Source: Gordoniibacillus kamchatkensis
GTDB lineage: Bacteria > Bacillota > Bacilli > Paenibacillales > NBRC-103111
Length of the DNA stretch: 64,000 nt
Assembly (NCBI RefSeq): GCF_000829455.1
Contig: NZ_JXAK01000020.1
Span: 1 to 64,000, forward strand
Direction: 5' to 3'
The translations under genes were made by a program, and so were the position numbers. Below the pieces are notes generated by a model. It was not told the origin of the DNA, did no database searches, and saw nothing but the letters and a program-made list of their open reading frames with translations. Shown here one piece after another: positions 34,674 to 43,834 of this stretch (its first letter is position 1; each line of letters starts with the position of its first letter).

Positions 34674-37265
34674 CTAGAACTGTATGACAAGGGCAGTTTG
34701 CGGTACAAGAACCGCTTTGGCCCGGAACGCCAGCCTTCCCTCGGACCGCTCGAAAGAGACGCTATTGCCGCCAATCGTCACGTCCTTGACGTCGCGGCCG
34801 AGCAGCAGTCCGCTGCCAAAGCTGGACAGCCTCAACTCGCCCCTCATAACTTCCAGCTCGATCTTTCCGCCGCTGCAGCGAACTTCGCCCCATCCTTCGT
34901 TCAAGCTCCAAAAACATCGAAAATCGCTTTCCGGCCATCTCGGGTTAAAACCGATATGGCCATTCACCATGTCGTATTCGAAACCGCTCAGAGCAAGAAG
35001 CAGCCCATAAGACGCCATGGAACGCGCATAGTTGCTGCCGCATTCGAACTCATTCCACGGATTGCGCCGCTGCCCGTCATACCGGTCGCGGATGGACTTC
35101 ACAACGCGAAGCCCTTCCTCCACAAGCCCTTCATGAATCATATGGCAAGCGGCCTGATATTCGAACCCGTTCATGCATTCATCGGCATAAGGAACCGGTA
35201 CGGTCGGGCCGTTTCCGTCCGGCCAAGTGCAGATCACAAGGCCTGCTTCGTCGTTCAGTCCATAAATGCGGCAAGCGTTCGGGTAATCGCGCAAATTTTC
35301 TATGTAGTTATGTTCGTAAATCGATTGCACCGCCCGCTTCACTTTGACGGGATCAAGAACGTATCCCAAGCCGACGAGGTGAGCGAACCACTGGCCGAGA
35401 ACCTGATCGATGCCGCAGCCTTCGCCGATCTGGTATTTATGCTCTTCGGCCTCGTCATTCCAGTACACTTCTTCCGCTCCGAATTGTTCAAGAACAGACC
35501 GGTCCTTGAGATCGACCAGCTGGTGGAAGTACCGTCCGTTGAACAAATGCTCGTTCGTCCAAGCCGCTCCTTTCGCCCAAAGCGCCTCATATTCCGCCGC
35601 TTTCTCCGGCTCGCCGAGAGCGCCCGCCATCTCTGCCGCCGCCTTCAGCGCAGTCAAGTACATGCTCGTCAGCCACGAATTGGGGCCGAACAGCTCCATG
35701 TCCAGCGTATGATGCTGGCGCCCTTCCATGACACCGTCCTTGTCGGCATCCCATCGGTCTTCGTTCGCAGGGTCCCAGGCATATTCGAGCGCTTGGCGGA
35801 CACGGGGCCAAATCGAGCGCAGCCACTCCGTATCTCCGGAAATTTTCCATTCCCGGTACGTTTTAATGATGCCTCCCATTTGGCCGTCAGCCGCGGCTCT
35901 GAACTTGTTGTCGCGAGTCGTCCGCTCGGGCGGGAGCATAAGGCGAAACGCCATTTTTCCGTTCTCGAATTGGGCGTAGGCGTAATCGATGTTGCGCATG
36001 GAGCGGGCTAGCGCCGGGAACAGAAAAGCTGTAGCCTGCTCGTAGTTCCATACGTGCGTGCAGGAACCTTCGCACGAGCCTTCGTTCGTATGAACGCCCT
36101 CGAAGCCGTACAGCGTCCCGTCCGTCAACCGCAGCACAGTAGGCGATTTCAGGATGGAAATGTTGCTGCTGACGGCGTCAAGCACCGCGGCGGGAAGCGT
36201 CGAGCGGAACAGCGTCTCTTGAAACAGCCGGGTTTCGGTATATAACCGGTCATATTGTTCCATAACGTAATTCGCCGCATCGGTAGAATCCCGGAACAGC
36301 GTCGAATAGTAATTTTTCCAGCTCGGCAGGTTGTCGCCGCTGCCCGGATTCCAGAAGTTGACGCAATTCGGAAAGCTCCACGCCAGCACGAACCGGAACG
36401 TTGCCGTTTCGCCCGGCGCCACTCTGCGATGGCCGCTCAGCAGGCCGACGTCCTGATGCTTTTCATGCAGTCTTTTGGCATCGAGCTCGCGCGGGCCTTC
36501 GTACCTTCTCTCCTGAAAGCGGCCCGGCCGGCTGAAGTCTTTCCAGAACACGGTCAAGTTATCGAACCATCCACCGCGATACCAATACGACTGGTAGCTG
36601 ACTTCCTCGCTCTCGATCATCAGCGTCAAATCGCCGAATTCCGCATCGTCCGCTTCGTAATGGACGGAGGACATCCGGATCGCCCGCCTCCCGCCGACTT
36701 CTAGCGCTTCGTTGACGGCCCCTTTCCGAAACGGATTCGACACGTTGCCGACCAGGCTGATTTCCAACGTTTCTTCCGACCGGTTGTACACCTCGTATTC
36801 GAAGATGGCGCAAGGAATGGACGAATCTTTATCGTTCAGCGGAATGAACGGGTTGAACGCCGTCAGCTTGACGGAGACAGGGTCCTCCGCGTCGTCGAAC
36901 ATCATTTCCGCAACCGGGAATTTGCCGCGGAACGACGTGCCCGCGAAGTGCGGAAAGCCGGCCATGTTTTCCCGCCTGGGGCCGTAGCCGTAGCCTTCGA
37001 ACTTCCCCTTTCCTTCCCCGGTATACGGCGCTTGCAGATCCCCGTTCAGCACCTTGGCCAGCTTCACCTCGCCGCCGCACTCCGCTTTAACGGCAAAGAA
37101 GGAGAACCCGTTAAAGCTCAGCTTGCTCGGCCTGTTGAAAATTTCCCAATCGATCAGCCGGCCGTTGCCGGCCAGGCCGATGCTGCCTGTTCCGATGCCG
37201 CCAAGCGGAAACGAGATTTGGCTCGTTCGCGCCCCCGTATACGTAAAGTCCATGTCGCTGTTCAT
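34674..37265 (-). CDS. GH116-family beta-glycosidase
   Basis: An 863-residue cytoplasmic-looking glycosidase (no signal peptide). The N-terminal beta domain begins ISFPLGGIGTGSIGLAGNGRL, typical of GH116 (GBA2-type) enzymes. The (alpha/alpha)6 catalytic domain contains EGSCTHVWNYEQ, with the likely nucleophile, and DMELFGPNSW, with the likely general acid; VPYADECMNGFEYQ follows. Known activities of the family include beta-glucosidase, beta-xylosidase and N-acetylglucosaminidase, so the substrate cannot be told. ATG 37265 follows GGGAGG at seven bases. It is the last gene behind an ABC importer and would cleave the imported glycoside. Confidence 0.88.
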   Translation of the reverse strand: MNSDMDFTYTGARTSQISFPLGGIGTGSIGLAGNGRLIDWEIFNRPSKLSFNGFSFFAVKAECGGEVKLAKVLNGDLQAPYTGEGKGKFEGYGYGPRRENMAGFPHFAGTSFRGKFPVAEMMFDDAEDPVSVKLTAFNPFIPLNDKDSSIPCAIFEYEVYNRSEETLEISLVGNVSNPFRKGAVNEALEVGGRRAIRMSSVHYEADDAEFGDLTLMIESEEVSYQSYWYRGGWFDNLTVFWKDFSRPGRFQERRYEGPRELDAKRLHEKHQDVGLLSGHRRVAPGETATFRFVLAWSFPNCVNFWNPGSGDNLPSWKNYYSTLFRDSTDAANYVMEQYDRLYTETRLFQETLFRSTLPAAVLDAVSSNISILKSPTVLRLTDGTLYGFEGVHTNEGSCEGSCTHVWNYEQATAFLFPALARSMRNIDYAYAQFENGKMAFRLMLPPERTTRDNKFRAAADGQMGGIIKTYREWKISGDTEWLRSIWPRVRQALEYAWDPANEDRWDADKDGVMEGRQHHTLDMELFGPNSWLTSMYLTALKAAAEMAGALGEPEKAAEYEALWAKGAAWTNEHLFNGRYFHQLVDLKDRSVLEQFGAEEVYWNDEAEEHKYQIGEGCGIDQVLGQWFAHLVGLGYVLDPVKVKRAVQSIYEHNYIENLRDYPNACRIYGLNDEAGLVICTWPDGNGPTVPVPYADECMNGFEYQAACHMIHEGLVEEGLRVVKSIRDRYDGQRRNPWNEFECGSNYARSMASYGLLLALSGFEYDMVNGHIGFNPRWPESDFRCFWSLNEGWGEVRCSGGKIELEVMRGELRLSSFGSGLLLGRDVKDVTIGGNSVSFERSEGRLAFRAKAVLVPQTALVIQF

Positions 37266-37321
37266 AGCAATACCTCCCCATGCTCCCCATGATAAGTAAA
37301 TGTATGTGCTTCGCCGCAACT

Positions 37322-38194
37322 TTACAATTTCAGTCCGCCTGCCGTAATGCCGTCGAGCAAATACTTCTGTCCGAAAATGTACAGCAATAGCGGCACGACG
37401 AGAGACAGCGTGACCCCGGCGAGAATGGCCGACAAGTTCCCCGTTCCGAACGCACCGGTCAATGCCGTCATGCCGATCGGCAGCGTCATTTTTTCGAACG
37501 AATTCAGAAAAATAAGCGGACGGAAAAAATCGTTCCAATGCGCGATGAAACTGATCACCGACGTGACGACAACCGCCGGGAACGCCATCGGGAGGATGAT
37601 TTTCCAGAATACCCATACCCGGCTGGCCCCGTCCATATAAGCGGCCTCATCGTACGTATACGAGATCGTCATCATCGTCTGCCGGATCATGAAGATCCCG
37701 AACGGGTTAATAAGCCCCGGCAAAATGAGCGCCAAGTGCGTATCGACCAGCCCCAGCTTCGACATCATGATGAACTGGGGGATGATCGTGACTTGCCCCG
37801 GAATCATGAGCCCGGACAAAAAGACGAGAAACAGAACGTTGCGTCCCGCAAATGCGATACGGGAAAACGCGAATGCGGCCATGCTCGAGATGAAGACGTG
37901 CCCGATCACGATGATCAGGCATATTTTCAAACTGTTGAAAATAAAGTCGAAAAACGGCACTTTGGCGAACACTTCCGCGTAATTGCCGATATGCCACGCT
38001 GTCGGAAAAATGGCCGGCGGCAGCGAGAACGAATCTTGCGGCAGACGCAGCGAAGTGGATACGATCCAGAGGAAAGGAGCTATCATGAAAAAAGAAAGCG
38101 CGAGCAAAGCTCCCTCCAGCACGACTCCCCCCAACCCGATTGGCAGCACCGTTCTTCTGGCCGTCCCTGCAATCCATCCTTTGGAAACCTCCAC
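37322..38194 (-). CDS. sugar ABC transporter permease, MalG/AraQ type
   Basis: About 290 residues with six helices. The EAA loop reads YDEAAYMDGASRVWVFWKIILPMA. The GTG at 38194 follows AGGAGG, and translation from further upstream would overlap the previous permease by 25 bases. It pairs with the MalF-type permease before it; no ATPase is present, so a shared MsmX-like ATPase elsewhere is presumably used. Confidence 0.88.
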   Translation of the reverse strand: MEVSKGWIAGTARRTVLPIGLGGVVLEGALLALSFFMIAPFLWIVSTSLRLPQDSFSLPPAIFPTAWHIGNYAEVFAKVPFFDFIFNSLKICLIIVIGHVFISSMAAFAFSRIAFAGRNVLFLVFLSGLMIPGQVTIIPQFIMMSKLGLVDTHLALILPGLINPFGIFMIRQTMMTISYTYDEAAYMDGASRVWVFWKIILPMAFPAVVVTSVISFIAHWNDFFRPLIFLNSFEKMTLPIGMTALTGAFGTGNLSAILAGVTLSLVVPLLLYIFGQKYLLDGITAGGLKL

Positions 38195-38214
38195 CTGTAT
38201 TGGCGCCTCCTCTC

Positions 38215-39108
38215 TTACTCCCGGTCGTAATTTACCCACTTATGGCTGATGGAAAATTGGAACATCGTCACGCACAAAATGATCAGGAACAAACTGAGCG
38301 AGAGCGCGGATGCATACCCCATCTCGTGATGCTGGAACGCCACTTCGTAAATATACATGTTCACCGAGCGCGAAGCGTCTCCTGGTCCGCCGGCGGTGAT
38401 CAGGTACGGTTCGTCAAATATTTGCGTCGCGCCGATCAGCGTTGTAACGAGCACGAAAAAAATGGTAGGAGACAGCATCGGCAGCGTGACGGAGAAGAAG
38501 ATTTGGATTTTGCCGGCGCCGTCGATTTTGGCCGCATCGTAGAGCGGTTCCGGAATGCTTTGCAAGCCGATCATATAATAAAGAAACGCATTGCCGATAA
38601 ATTTCCAGAAGCTGTAGATGGCTACGGCCAAATACACCCACCGGGGGGATTGCATCCACGGAATAGGACCGGCTCCGAATTTGCCAAGCACGTAATTCAG
38701 AACCCCGAAATCGGTGTTCAGAATGAATTGCCACGCGACGGCAACCGCGGCGGAAGTCGCCAGGACCGGAAAATAGAAGATCGTGCGGTATACATATTTC
38801 CACCCTTTGGCAATATTTCTGTTGACGGCGAGAGCAATCAGAAGCCCGAGAATGGCGTGCATCGGCGTTAAAATGGCAATATATTTGAACGTATTGCCGT
38901 ATGTAAGCCATAGCCTGCCGTCGGCGAACAGGTGCTTGATGTTGTCGAAACCGATCCATTTGGCCGGCGTGATGACGTTGTATTTGGTAAAACTGAGATA
39001 AATGGCCGCTGCGACCGGCTCGCCGATAAACCAAATGAAAAATAGCAAAGCTGGTGCCAGAAACAAGAGCCCGACAATGGCGTTGGACATTTTATGACCG
39101 GCTATCAC
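38215..39108 (-). CDS. sugar ABC transporter permease, MalF/UgpA type
   Basis: A 297-residue permease with six helices and the EAA loop LYDAAKIDGAGKIQIFFSVTLPML. GTG 39108 follows GGGAGGG at about seven bases. Second gene of the binding protein / permease / permease / GH116 operon. Confidence 0.9.
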   Translation of the reverse strand: MIAGHKMSNAIVGLLFLAPALLFFIWFIGEPVAAAIYLSFTKYNVITPAKWIGFDNIKHLFADGRLWLTYGNTFKYIAILTPMHAILGLLIALAVNRNIAKGWKYVYRTIFYFPVLATSAAVAVAWQFILNTDFGVLNYVLGKFGAGPIPWMQSPRWVYLAVAIYSFWKFIGNAFLYYMIGLQSIPEPLYDAAKIDGAGKIQIFFSVTLPMLSPTIFFVLVTTLIGATQIFDEPYLITAGGPGDASRSVNMYIYEVAFQHHEMGYASALSLSLFLIILCVTMFQFSISHKWVNYDRE

Positions 39109-39180
39109 GCTGGATCCCTCCCGTCAATCGGAGCGCCGGGCGATCTGCGCGGACCGCCCCCGGTACGCCGCGATGCTGCG

Positions 39181-40487
39181 TCATTTTTTCAGGATGGCGT
39201 CGATTTCTTGCTTGGCTTTCTTCATCGCCGTCGCCGCATCGGACTGGTTGGACAAAATCTCCGACACATGCCTGTCGAACACCCCTTGAATTTCGCCGTA
39301 CTGCATCGGAGCTTCCACCGCTTTGGCGACATCGGCGCTCTCGGCGTACACTTTCCAATTCGAGGCCGGCGTCTTGGGCAATACTTCGTTCATGACAGAG
39401 ATGCGCGTCGGGATTGACGTGTTGGAAAGCGTCGTTTTCTGGGAATAGACGCCGCTCAGGAAAGCGGAAAGTTGATAGGCGGCTTCCGGGTACTTGGTCG
39501 ATTTGAGCACAGGGAACGCCCCCGAGCCGAAAATCACTTTACTCGTTTTGAACGTCGGCAAAAACTGCACGTCAATGTTCGCAAAATGATTTTTGTCGTA
39601 AGTTCCGAACGGCCATTTCCCTGCCGCAATCATGGCCACCTGGCCGTTCATGAGCATCTGGATCTGGTTGTCTTTCGGGCTTGGGACCGGCGCGACTTTG
39701 TACTTGTAGATCAGATCCTGGAAAATTGCATCATCTCGACGGCGTTCGGATCGTCAAGCTTGCTCGCAGTCATATTGTCGTTCAAAATGCTCGCGTCATT
39801 GTTAAACAGCCATGCGGACGCTCCGAAATAGTAATTCGGAATCGCAAAACCGAACGTTTTTTTGCCTCCCTTTTCCGTCGTCAGCTTTTGCGCATACTGG
39901 AGAAAAACGTCCTTCGTCCAGTTCTTGTTCGGGACGGGCAGCCCGGCTTGCTTGAGCAGCTCCGTATTGAAGTGCATGACTACGTTATTCCAATCCCAAA
40001 CGAAGCCGTACGTTTTATTGTCGATGACGAAGGGCGACTGAAGCTTCGGATGCAAATCGTTGTAGTTGTCCAATGCGCCCGGATCGGATTTCATGTACGG
40101 ATCGAGCGGGAGCAGCAGGTCCTGTTTGGCAAACATCTGGATGCCTTCGATCGCTACGCGGATAACGTCAGGCGAGTTCCCCCCGGCGATCATCGTCTGA
40201 ATTTTGTTGAAATAATCGGCCCAACCGTTGCTGACCACTTCGACCCGTTTCACTTTGATATCCGGATTTTTCTTGTTGAACTCGGCCAAAATCGTCGACA
40301 GCTGCTCGTCGGATGCTTCGTTTTTGCTCCACACCAGCGTAAGCTCGGCTTTGCCGGGTTTGGCGGTGCTCGGCTTATCTCCGGGGGCGCTTGACGCGGG
40401 GGCGGAGCCTCCTCCCGCTCCCGCACCGCATGCGGCCAGCGACCAAACCAGAGCAATGATCGATACGAAGACCCAAGCCCTTTTCAT
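39181..40487 (-). CDS. sugar ABC transporter substrate-binding lipoprotein, frameshifted
   Basis: A CUT1-family extracellular binding protein. The signal peptide ends in lipobox SLAAC; the mature part begins with a Gly/Ser/Pro-rich linker, then ELTLVWSKNEASDEQLSTIL. The frame breaks at about 39724 in a T-run; one added T gives MQFFQDLIYKYKVAPVPSP and a protein of about 435 residues. ATG 40487 follows AAGGATGG. First gene of the glycoside import operon. Confidence 0.87.
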
Positions 40488-40911
40488 GCTCAACACCATC
40501 CTTAACAGATTGTGATGCCGCACTCCCGGGACAACGGGCCCGGTGCGGCAAGATGTGTGTCCAAGCTGCCAATTTGTTGTTTCGAGGTGAATAACTTGCT
40601 CCGTGCACGTGCACGGAAACGGCCAAAAAAAATTGGCGACGAAAACGGTACTGACTCGAGAGGCGTCCCCCTCGTCTTGCCGCAACAAGGCGGCAGCTGG
40701 TTGCCGGAGCTCCAAAACGTTAATCGTGCACGTGAACGTTCCCATCTTATCAAATGCCCGGAAGTTTGTAAACGCTTTTATTCGAATATGGTTCGTCTTG
40801 CCTAATCTTCGGCTGCCCATTATCGTTCACGAGCACGAAGATGTTGACCATGACGTTTCGTTAGGCTACGATTAGACCCAGAAGCCATTTTCCACGGAGG
40901 CCACAACTGTC
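40488..40911. promoter_or_regulatory. divergent control region with three operator-like sites
   Basis: A long gene-free region between the glycoside operon and its lacI gene. Three 14-16-bp palindromes of one type lie in it: CCGTGCACGTGCACGG (40601-40616, perfect), CGTGCACGTGAACG (40725-40738) and CGTTCACGAGCACG (40824-40837). Centres are about 123 and 99 bases apart. They fit a common pattern CGTKCACGWGMACG and are probably sites for the adjacent LacI-type protein. Confidence 0.7.
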
Positions 40912-41904
40912 ATGAACGTTACGAGTAAGCAAATCGCCGAGCTGTGCGGAGTAACGCGGGGAACGGTGGATCGGGCGCTCAACAACCGCCCCGGCATCAA
41001 TCCGGAAACGCGCGCGAAAATATTGCGGGTCGCCGAGGAGCTCGGCTACCGCCCCCATTTTTTGGCGCAGAGCCTTGTAAAAGGGCACACGAAAACGTTA
41101 GGCATCGTCTTGTTCGACATCCATAACCGCATTTTTTCCCAGCTGTTCCACGCATTTGAGGCTGAAGCCCGCAAACGGGGCTACATCGTCTACCTTGTCC
41201 TTTCCAATCGCAACAAAGAGCTGGAGCTGGAGTACATCAACAATTTGCTGGATCGCCGAGTCGACGGGATCGCGCTGCTGCCGGCCAACTTCAACAAAAA
41301 GTTCGAATCTTTCCTGCTTCGTTCGCGCACGCCTATCGTAACGTTCGGCAATCGCTTAGCCGGTCCGTTCCCCTATATTTGGATCGACGACAAGCAAGCC
41401 ATTCGCGACTCCGTCGCCTTTCTCGCGAGCCGCGGCTATCGGCACTTGTTTTATGTCAGCCCGCCGCTGAGGCGCAAGGGGAAAGAAAACATTTACGTTC
41501 CCGAACAGCGCTATAACGGATTCGTAGAGGCGTGCGAAGCGATCCCGGACATGCGGTTTAACGTCATCGCGCAGAAATATTATTTAGACGAGTTGAACGA
41601 TTTGATCGAGAAAACGGACGGCAAACGGGCGATCCTATGCTCCAGCGACGTGTATGCCCTCGAGGTGCTGAAATGGCTGAAATCCCGGAAAATCCGGGTG
41701 CCCGAACAAATCGGCCTGATGGGCTTCGACAATATCGACGTCTTGAATTATGTGAACCCGGCTCTCACAACCGTTGACTACAACGTGAATGCGATCGGCA
41801 CCGGACTTGCCGATTTGCTGATCAGCCGCATTAACGAGGAGGAAGTTCCCGCGGAGACGCTCATCGCCCATCAGGTCGTGCCGGGAGAATCCGTCTCTCC
41901 GTAG
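40912..41904 (+). CDS. LacI-family transcriptional regulator
   Basis: A 330-residue regulator. The helix-turn-helix is VTSKQIAELCGVTRGTVDRALNNRPG; the TVDRALN recognition helix differs from the common TVSRVLN form. The ligand-binding domain runs from about residue 62 with TLGIVLFDIHN to the end. It is divergent from the glycoside importer/GH116 operon, with three matching palindromes in the space between, so it most likely represses that operon and itself. Confidence 0.9.
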   Translation: MNVTSKQIAELCGVTRGTVDRALNNRPGINPETRAKILRVAEELGYRPHFLAQSLVKGHTKTLGIVLFDIHNRIFSQLFHAFEAEARKRGYIVYLVLSNRNKELELEYINNLLDRRVDGIALLPANFNKKFESFLLRSRTPIVTFGNRLAGPFPYIWIDDKQAIRDSVAFLASRGYRHLFYVSPPLRRKGKENIYVPEQRYNGFVEACEAIPDMRFNVIAQKYYLDELNDLIEKTDGKRAILCSSDVYALEVLKWLKSRKIRVPEQIGLMGFDNIDVLNYVNPALTTVDYNVNAIGTGLADLLISRINEEEVPAETLIAHQVVPGESVSP

Positions 41905-41977
41905 CTGCCGTCTTGCTCTTTACATGATTTTTCCCGTTGTTGTACAAACTAACAGTCCATGGACGGAGACAATCTTG

Positions 41978-42026
41978 TTGACACGAAACCATTTGGTGTC
42001 GTAAAATAAAGCGAAACCAAATGGGT
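41978..42026 (+). promoter_or_regulatory. promoter and operator of the SRPBCC-arsR pair
   Basis: TTGACA (41978-41983) and TAAAAT (42002-42007) with 18-base spacing. ACCATTTGGT (41988-41997) lies inside the spacer and ACCAAATGGGT follows the -10 at 42016-42026. The two are roughly complementary, as expected for an ArsR-type operator. Confidence 0.65.
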
Positions 42027-42078
42027 TCGAATTTTGGCGGACCCGGGCAATTATAACCTGAAAAGCGAGGTACTTACG

Positions 42079-42507
42079 ATGGAACAAAACAACACTCAAA
42101 ATGCGCTGCCTGAAATTCGCCAAACGTCGGTGTTCAATGCCCCAATCGGCAAAGTGTGGGACGCGGTCGCCACGTCGGAGGGGATCGCGGCATGGTTCAT
42201 GCCCAACGATTTTGAGCCTGTGGTCGGCCATGAGTTTCACTTGAATGCCGGCCCTTACGGCATGGCTTGGTGCAAAGTGACGGAGTTCGACCCGCCCCGC
42301 CGCCTTTCGTTCCTATGGACCAAGGACTGGACGATTACATTCGAATTAGCCGATCTCGGCGACAAAACGGAGTTTACGCTCATCCACGCCGGTTGGGACG
42401 CCGACAAAGTTACCGAATTCGGTCAGCCGCACACTGCTGTGCGCGAAAACATGGCCGGCGGCTGGGTAGGGCTGGCGAAAAAACTGGCCGCTTACGTCGA
42501 GCAGTAA
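42079..42507 (+). CDS. SRPBCC/AHSA1-domain protein
   Basis: A 142-residue single-domain protein of the START-like fold. FNAPIGKVWDAVATSEGIAAWFMP is the usual AHSA1 opening, and AGWDADKVTEFGQPH...GGWVGLAKKLAAYVEQ closes the helix over the pocket. Such proteins are nearly always encoded with an ArsR repressor, as here, with one base between the genes. The ligand is unknown. Confidence 0.88.
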   Translation: MEQNNTQNALPEIRQTSVFNAPIGKVWDAVATSEGIAAWFMPNDFEPVVGHEFHLNAGPYGMAWCKVTEFDPPRRLSFLWTKDWTITFELADLGDKTEFTLIHAGWDADKVTEFGQPHTAVRENMAGGWVGLAKKLAAYVEQ

Positions 42508-42508
42508 T

Positions 42509-42862
42509 ATGGCAGCCGCACCGAAGCACGATGTGTTTCAAGCGATCGCCGATCCAACCCGCCGGCAGCTGTTGAAGCTGCTCGGCGAGCAGGAAATGCC
42601 CGTCACCGTTATCAGCGGGCATTTTCCGATGAGCCGGACGGCCGTTTCCAAACATTTGCGCGTTTTGGCGGAGGCCGGGCTCGTCAAAGAAAGGAAGGTC
42701 GGCCGGGAGACGCGGTACCAGCTGGAGGCGCGGCCTCTGCAGCAATTGAAAGAGTGGCTCGGTTACTACGAGCGGTTCTGGGAAAACAAAGTGTCCATGC
42801 TCAAGCATTACGTCGAATCGGACGGCACCGATACGAAGCAAGGGCTTCGCCCCGAAGGGTGA
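42509..42862 (+). CDS. ArsR-family transcriptional regulator
   Basis: A 117-residue winged-helix repressor with FQAIADPTRRQLLKLL at the start and SRTAVSKHLRVLAEAGLV as recognition helix. No cysteine metal site is visible, so it belongs to the SRPBCC-linked, metal-free subgroup. Probably represses its own operon through the palindromes upstream. Confidence 0.92.
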   Translation: MAAAPKHDVFQAIADPTRRQLLKLLGEQEMPVTVISGHFPMSRTAVSKHLRVLAEAGLVKERKVGRETRYQLEARPLQQLKEWLGYYERFWENKVSMLKHYVESDGTDTKQGLRPEG

Positions 42863-42876
42863 AGCCCTTGTTTTTT
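42839..42876 (+). terminator. intrinsic terminator overlapping arsR stop
   Basis: CAAGGGCTTC pairs with GAAGCCCTTG around an inner GC loop, followed by TTTTTT; the stem begins inside the last codons of arsR. Confidence 0.85.
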
Positions 42877-42922
42877 ATGCAGGCGTGCGTACAGCTGCAT
42901 GCTTACAAAAGGAGATGAATAT

Positions 42923-43363
42923 ATGCTCCAGCATCTTCATCGGCCATTCGCCACGCACGTTCGAGACATGGACCGGCAAAAGTACTGCAACGAGTTGAAC
43001 CGCGAAACGTTCCTCCACGCGATGGGGTATAACGTCATTTCCTTCGCTTACGACGACGTCGAACAGTGCCCCGATCTGTGCATCACGTTGCTGCGTACCG
43101 TGCTGAGCCGATATCAGCCCAGCCAGACACCGATTTCCCGCTCTCAGCTTGCCGAAAAAGAAATTGTGCGACTTGCGATTCAACTGGCTAGGCCGGTCCG
43201 ACCGAAAGATATAGCATGTCATTTTGATATCGATCACAAGACAGCTGTGCTGATGCTGAAAAAGCTGTGCGCAAAAGGCTCGTTGTCCCCGTCGTTTCGC
43301 GGCAACGGAGAAAGGGTCGTCCGGTATGAGCTGGCCCGCGGCAATCTGGATTACTTTGATTAA
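42923..43363 (+). CDS. hypothetical protein, possibly the C-terminal half of an endonuclease-like family
   Basis: A 146-residue protein starting at ATG 42923, eight bases after AAGGAG. It contains CNELNRETFLHAMGYNVISFAYDDVEQCPD, reminiscent of the end of a DUF559/Vsr-like nuclease core, and a C-terminal winged-helix-like part (PKDIACHFDIDHKTAVLMLKKLCAKG). Longer Paenibacillaceae proteins combine such a nuclease core with this tail; the nuclease N-terminus appears to be absent here. Function is not assigned. Confidence 0.55.
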   Translation: MLQHLHRPFATHVRDMDRQKYCNELNRETFLHAMGYNVISFAYDDVEQCPDLCITLLRTVLSRYQPSQTPISRSQLAEKEIVRLAIQLARPVRPKDIACHFDIDHKTAVLMLKKLCAKGSLSPSFRGNGERVVRYELARGNLDYFD

Positions 43364-43536
43364 AAGGAAAACATCCCGATAATTGCTCTGGTTGCTTGCC
43401 CATCTTTCATATAACCGGAAAACCTGGCGTTAATTCAATCCATTTCGGCCGATTATCAACCTAATCGCATATTTAGAGGGAGGGCTTCCATTAAATTTCC
43501 TCTCAAACGTTATTGCAGTCAAATTTAGATGGAGGA

Positions 43537-43702
43537 TTTCCGGTTGCCCGGGAAAGGCGGAGCGGATGATGGGAATGTAGGCCTTGGAGCGAAGCGTGCG
43601 ACTTTGAACTCGTGTTCCGACCATGTTTTCGTATTCTCGGGAACAAGAGTTCAAGGAAGCCGGAGACCCACATTCTTAGGTCCGCAGCGCAGCCATACTT
43701 TC
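43537..43702 (-). repeat. dispersed intergenic repeat, copy B
   Basis: The inverted counterpart of 3431-3593, bounded by TTTCCGGTTGCCC and CCATACTTTC. See copy A for the shared blocks. Both copies lie in gene-free DNA. Confidence 0.65.
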
Positions 43703-43786
43703 TCGGGTGGCCCGAGGATTTCCCTTTAAGCTCACGCAGCGATGTATGTTGATCTTGCATGGTATTCACAGAGGCCATAACAGCGC

Positions 43787-43823
43787 AAAAAGAGCCTCCC
43801 CGACCCGATGGCCGGGGGGCCCC
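43787..43823 (-). terminator. intrinsic terminator after the MFS gene
   Basis: A GC-rich hairpin with several G-U pairs (GGGCCCCCCGGCC with GGGTCGGGGAGGCTC) followed on the minus strand by five T. Confidence 0.7.
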
Positions 43824-43834
43824 AATTGCACCCG

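Larger units (their letters stand above)
43364..43834. other. gene-free stretch before the MFS gene
   Basis: About 470 bases without a gene. It holds repeat copy B (43537-43702) and, at the right end, the terminator of the minus-strand MFS gene. I see nothing else definable. Confidence 0.4.
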
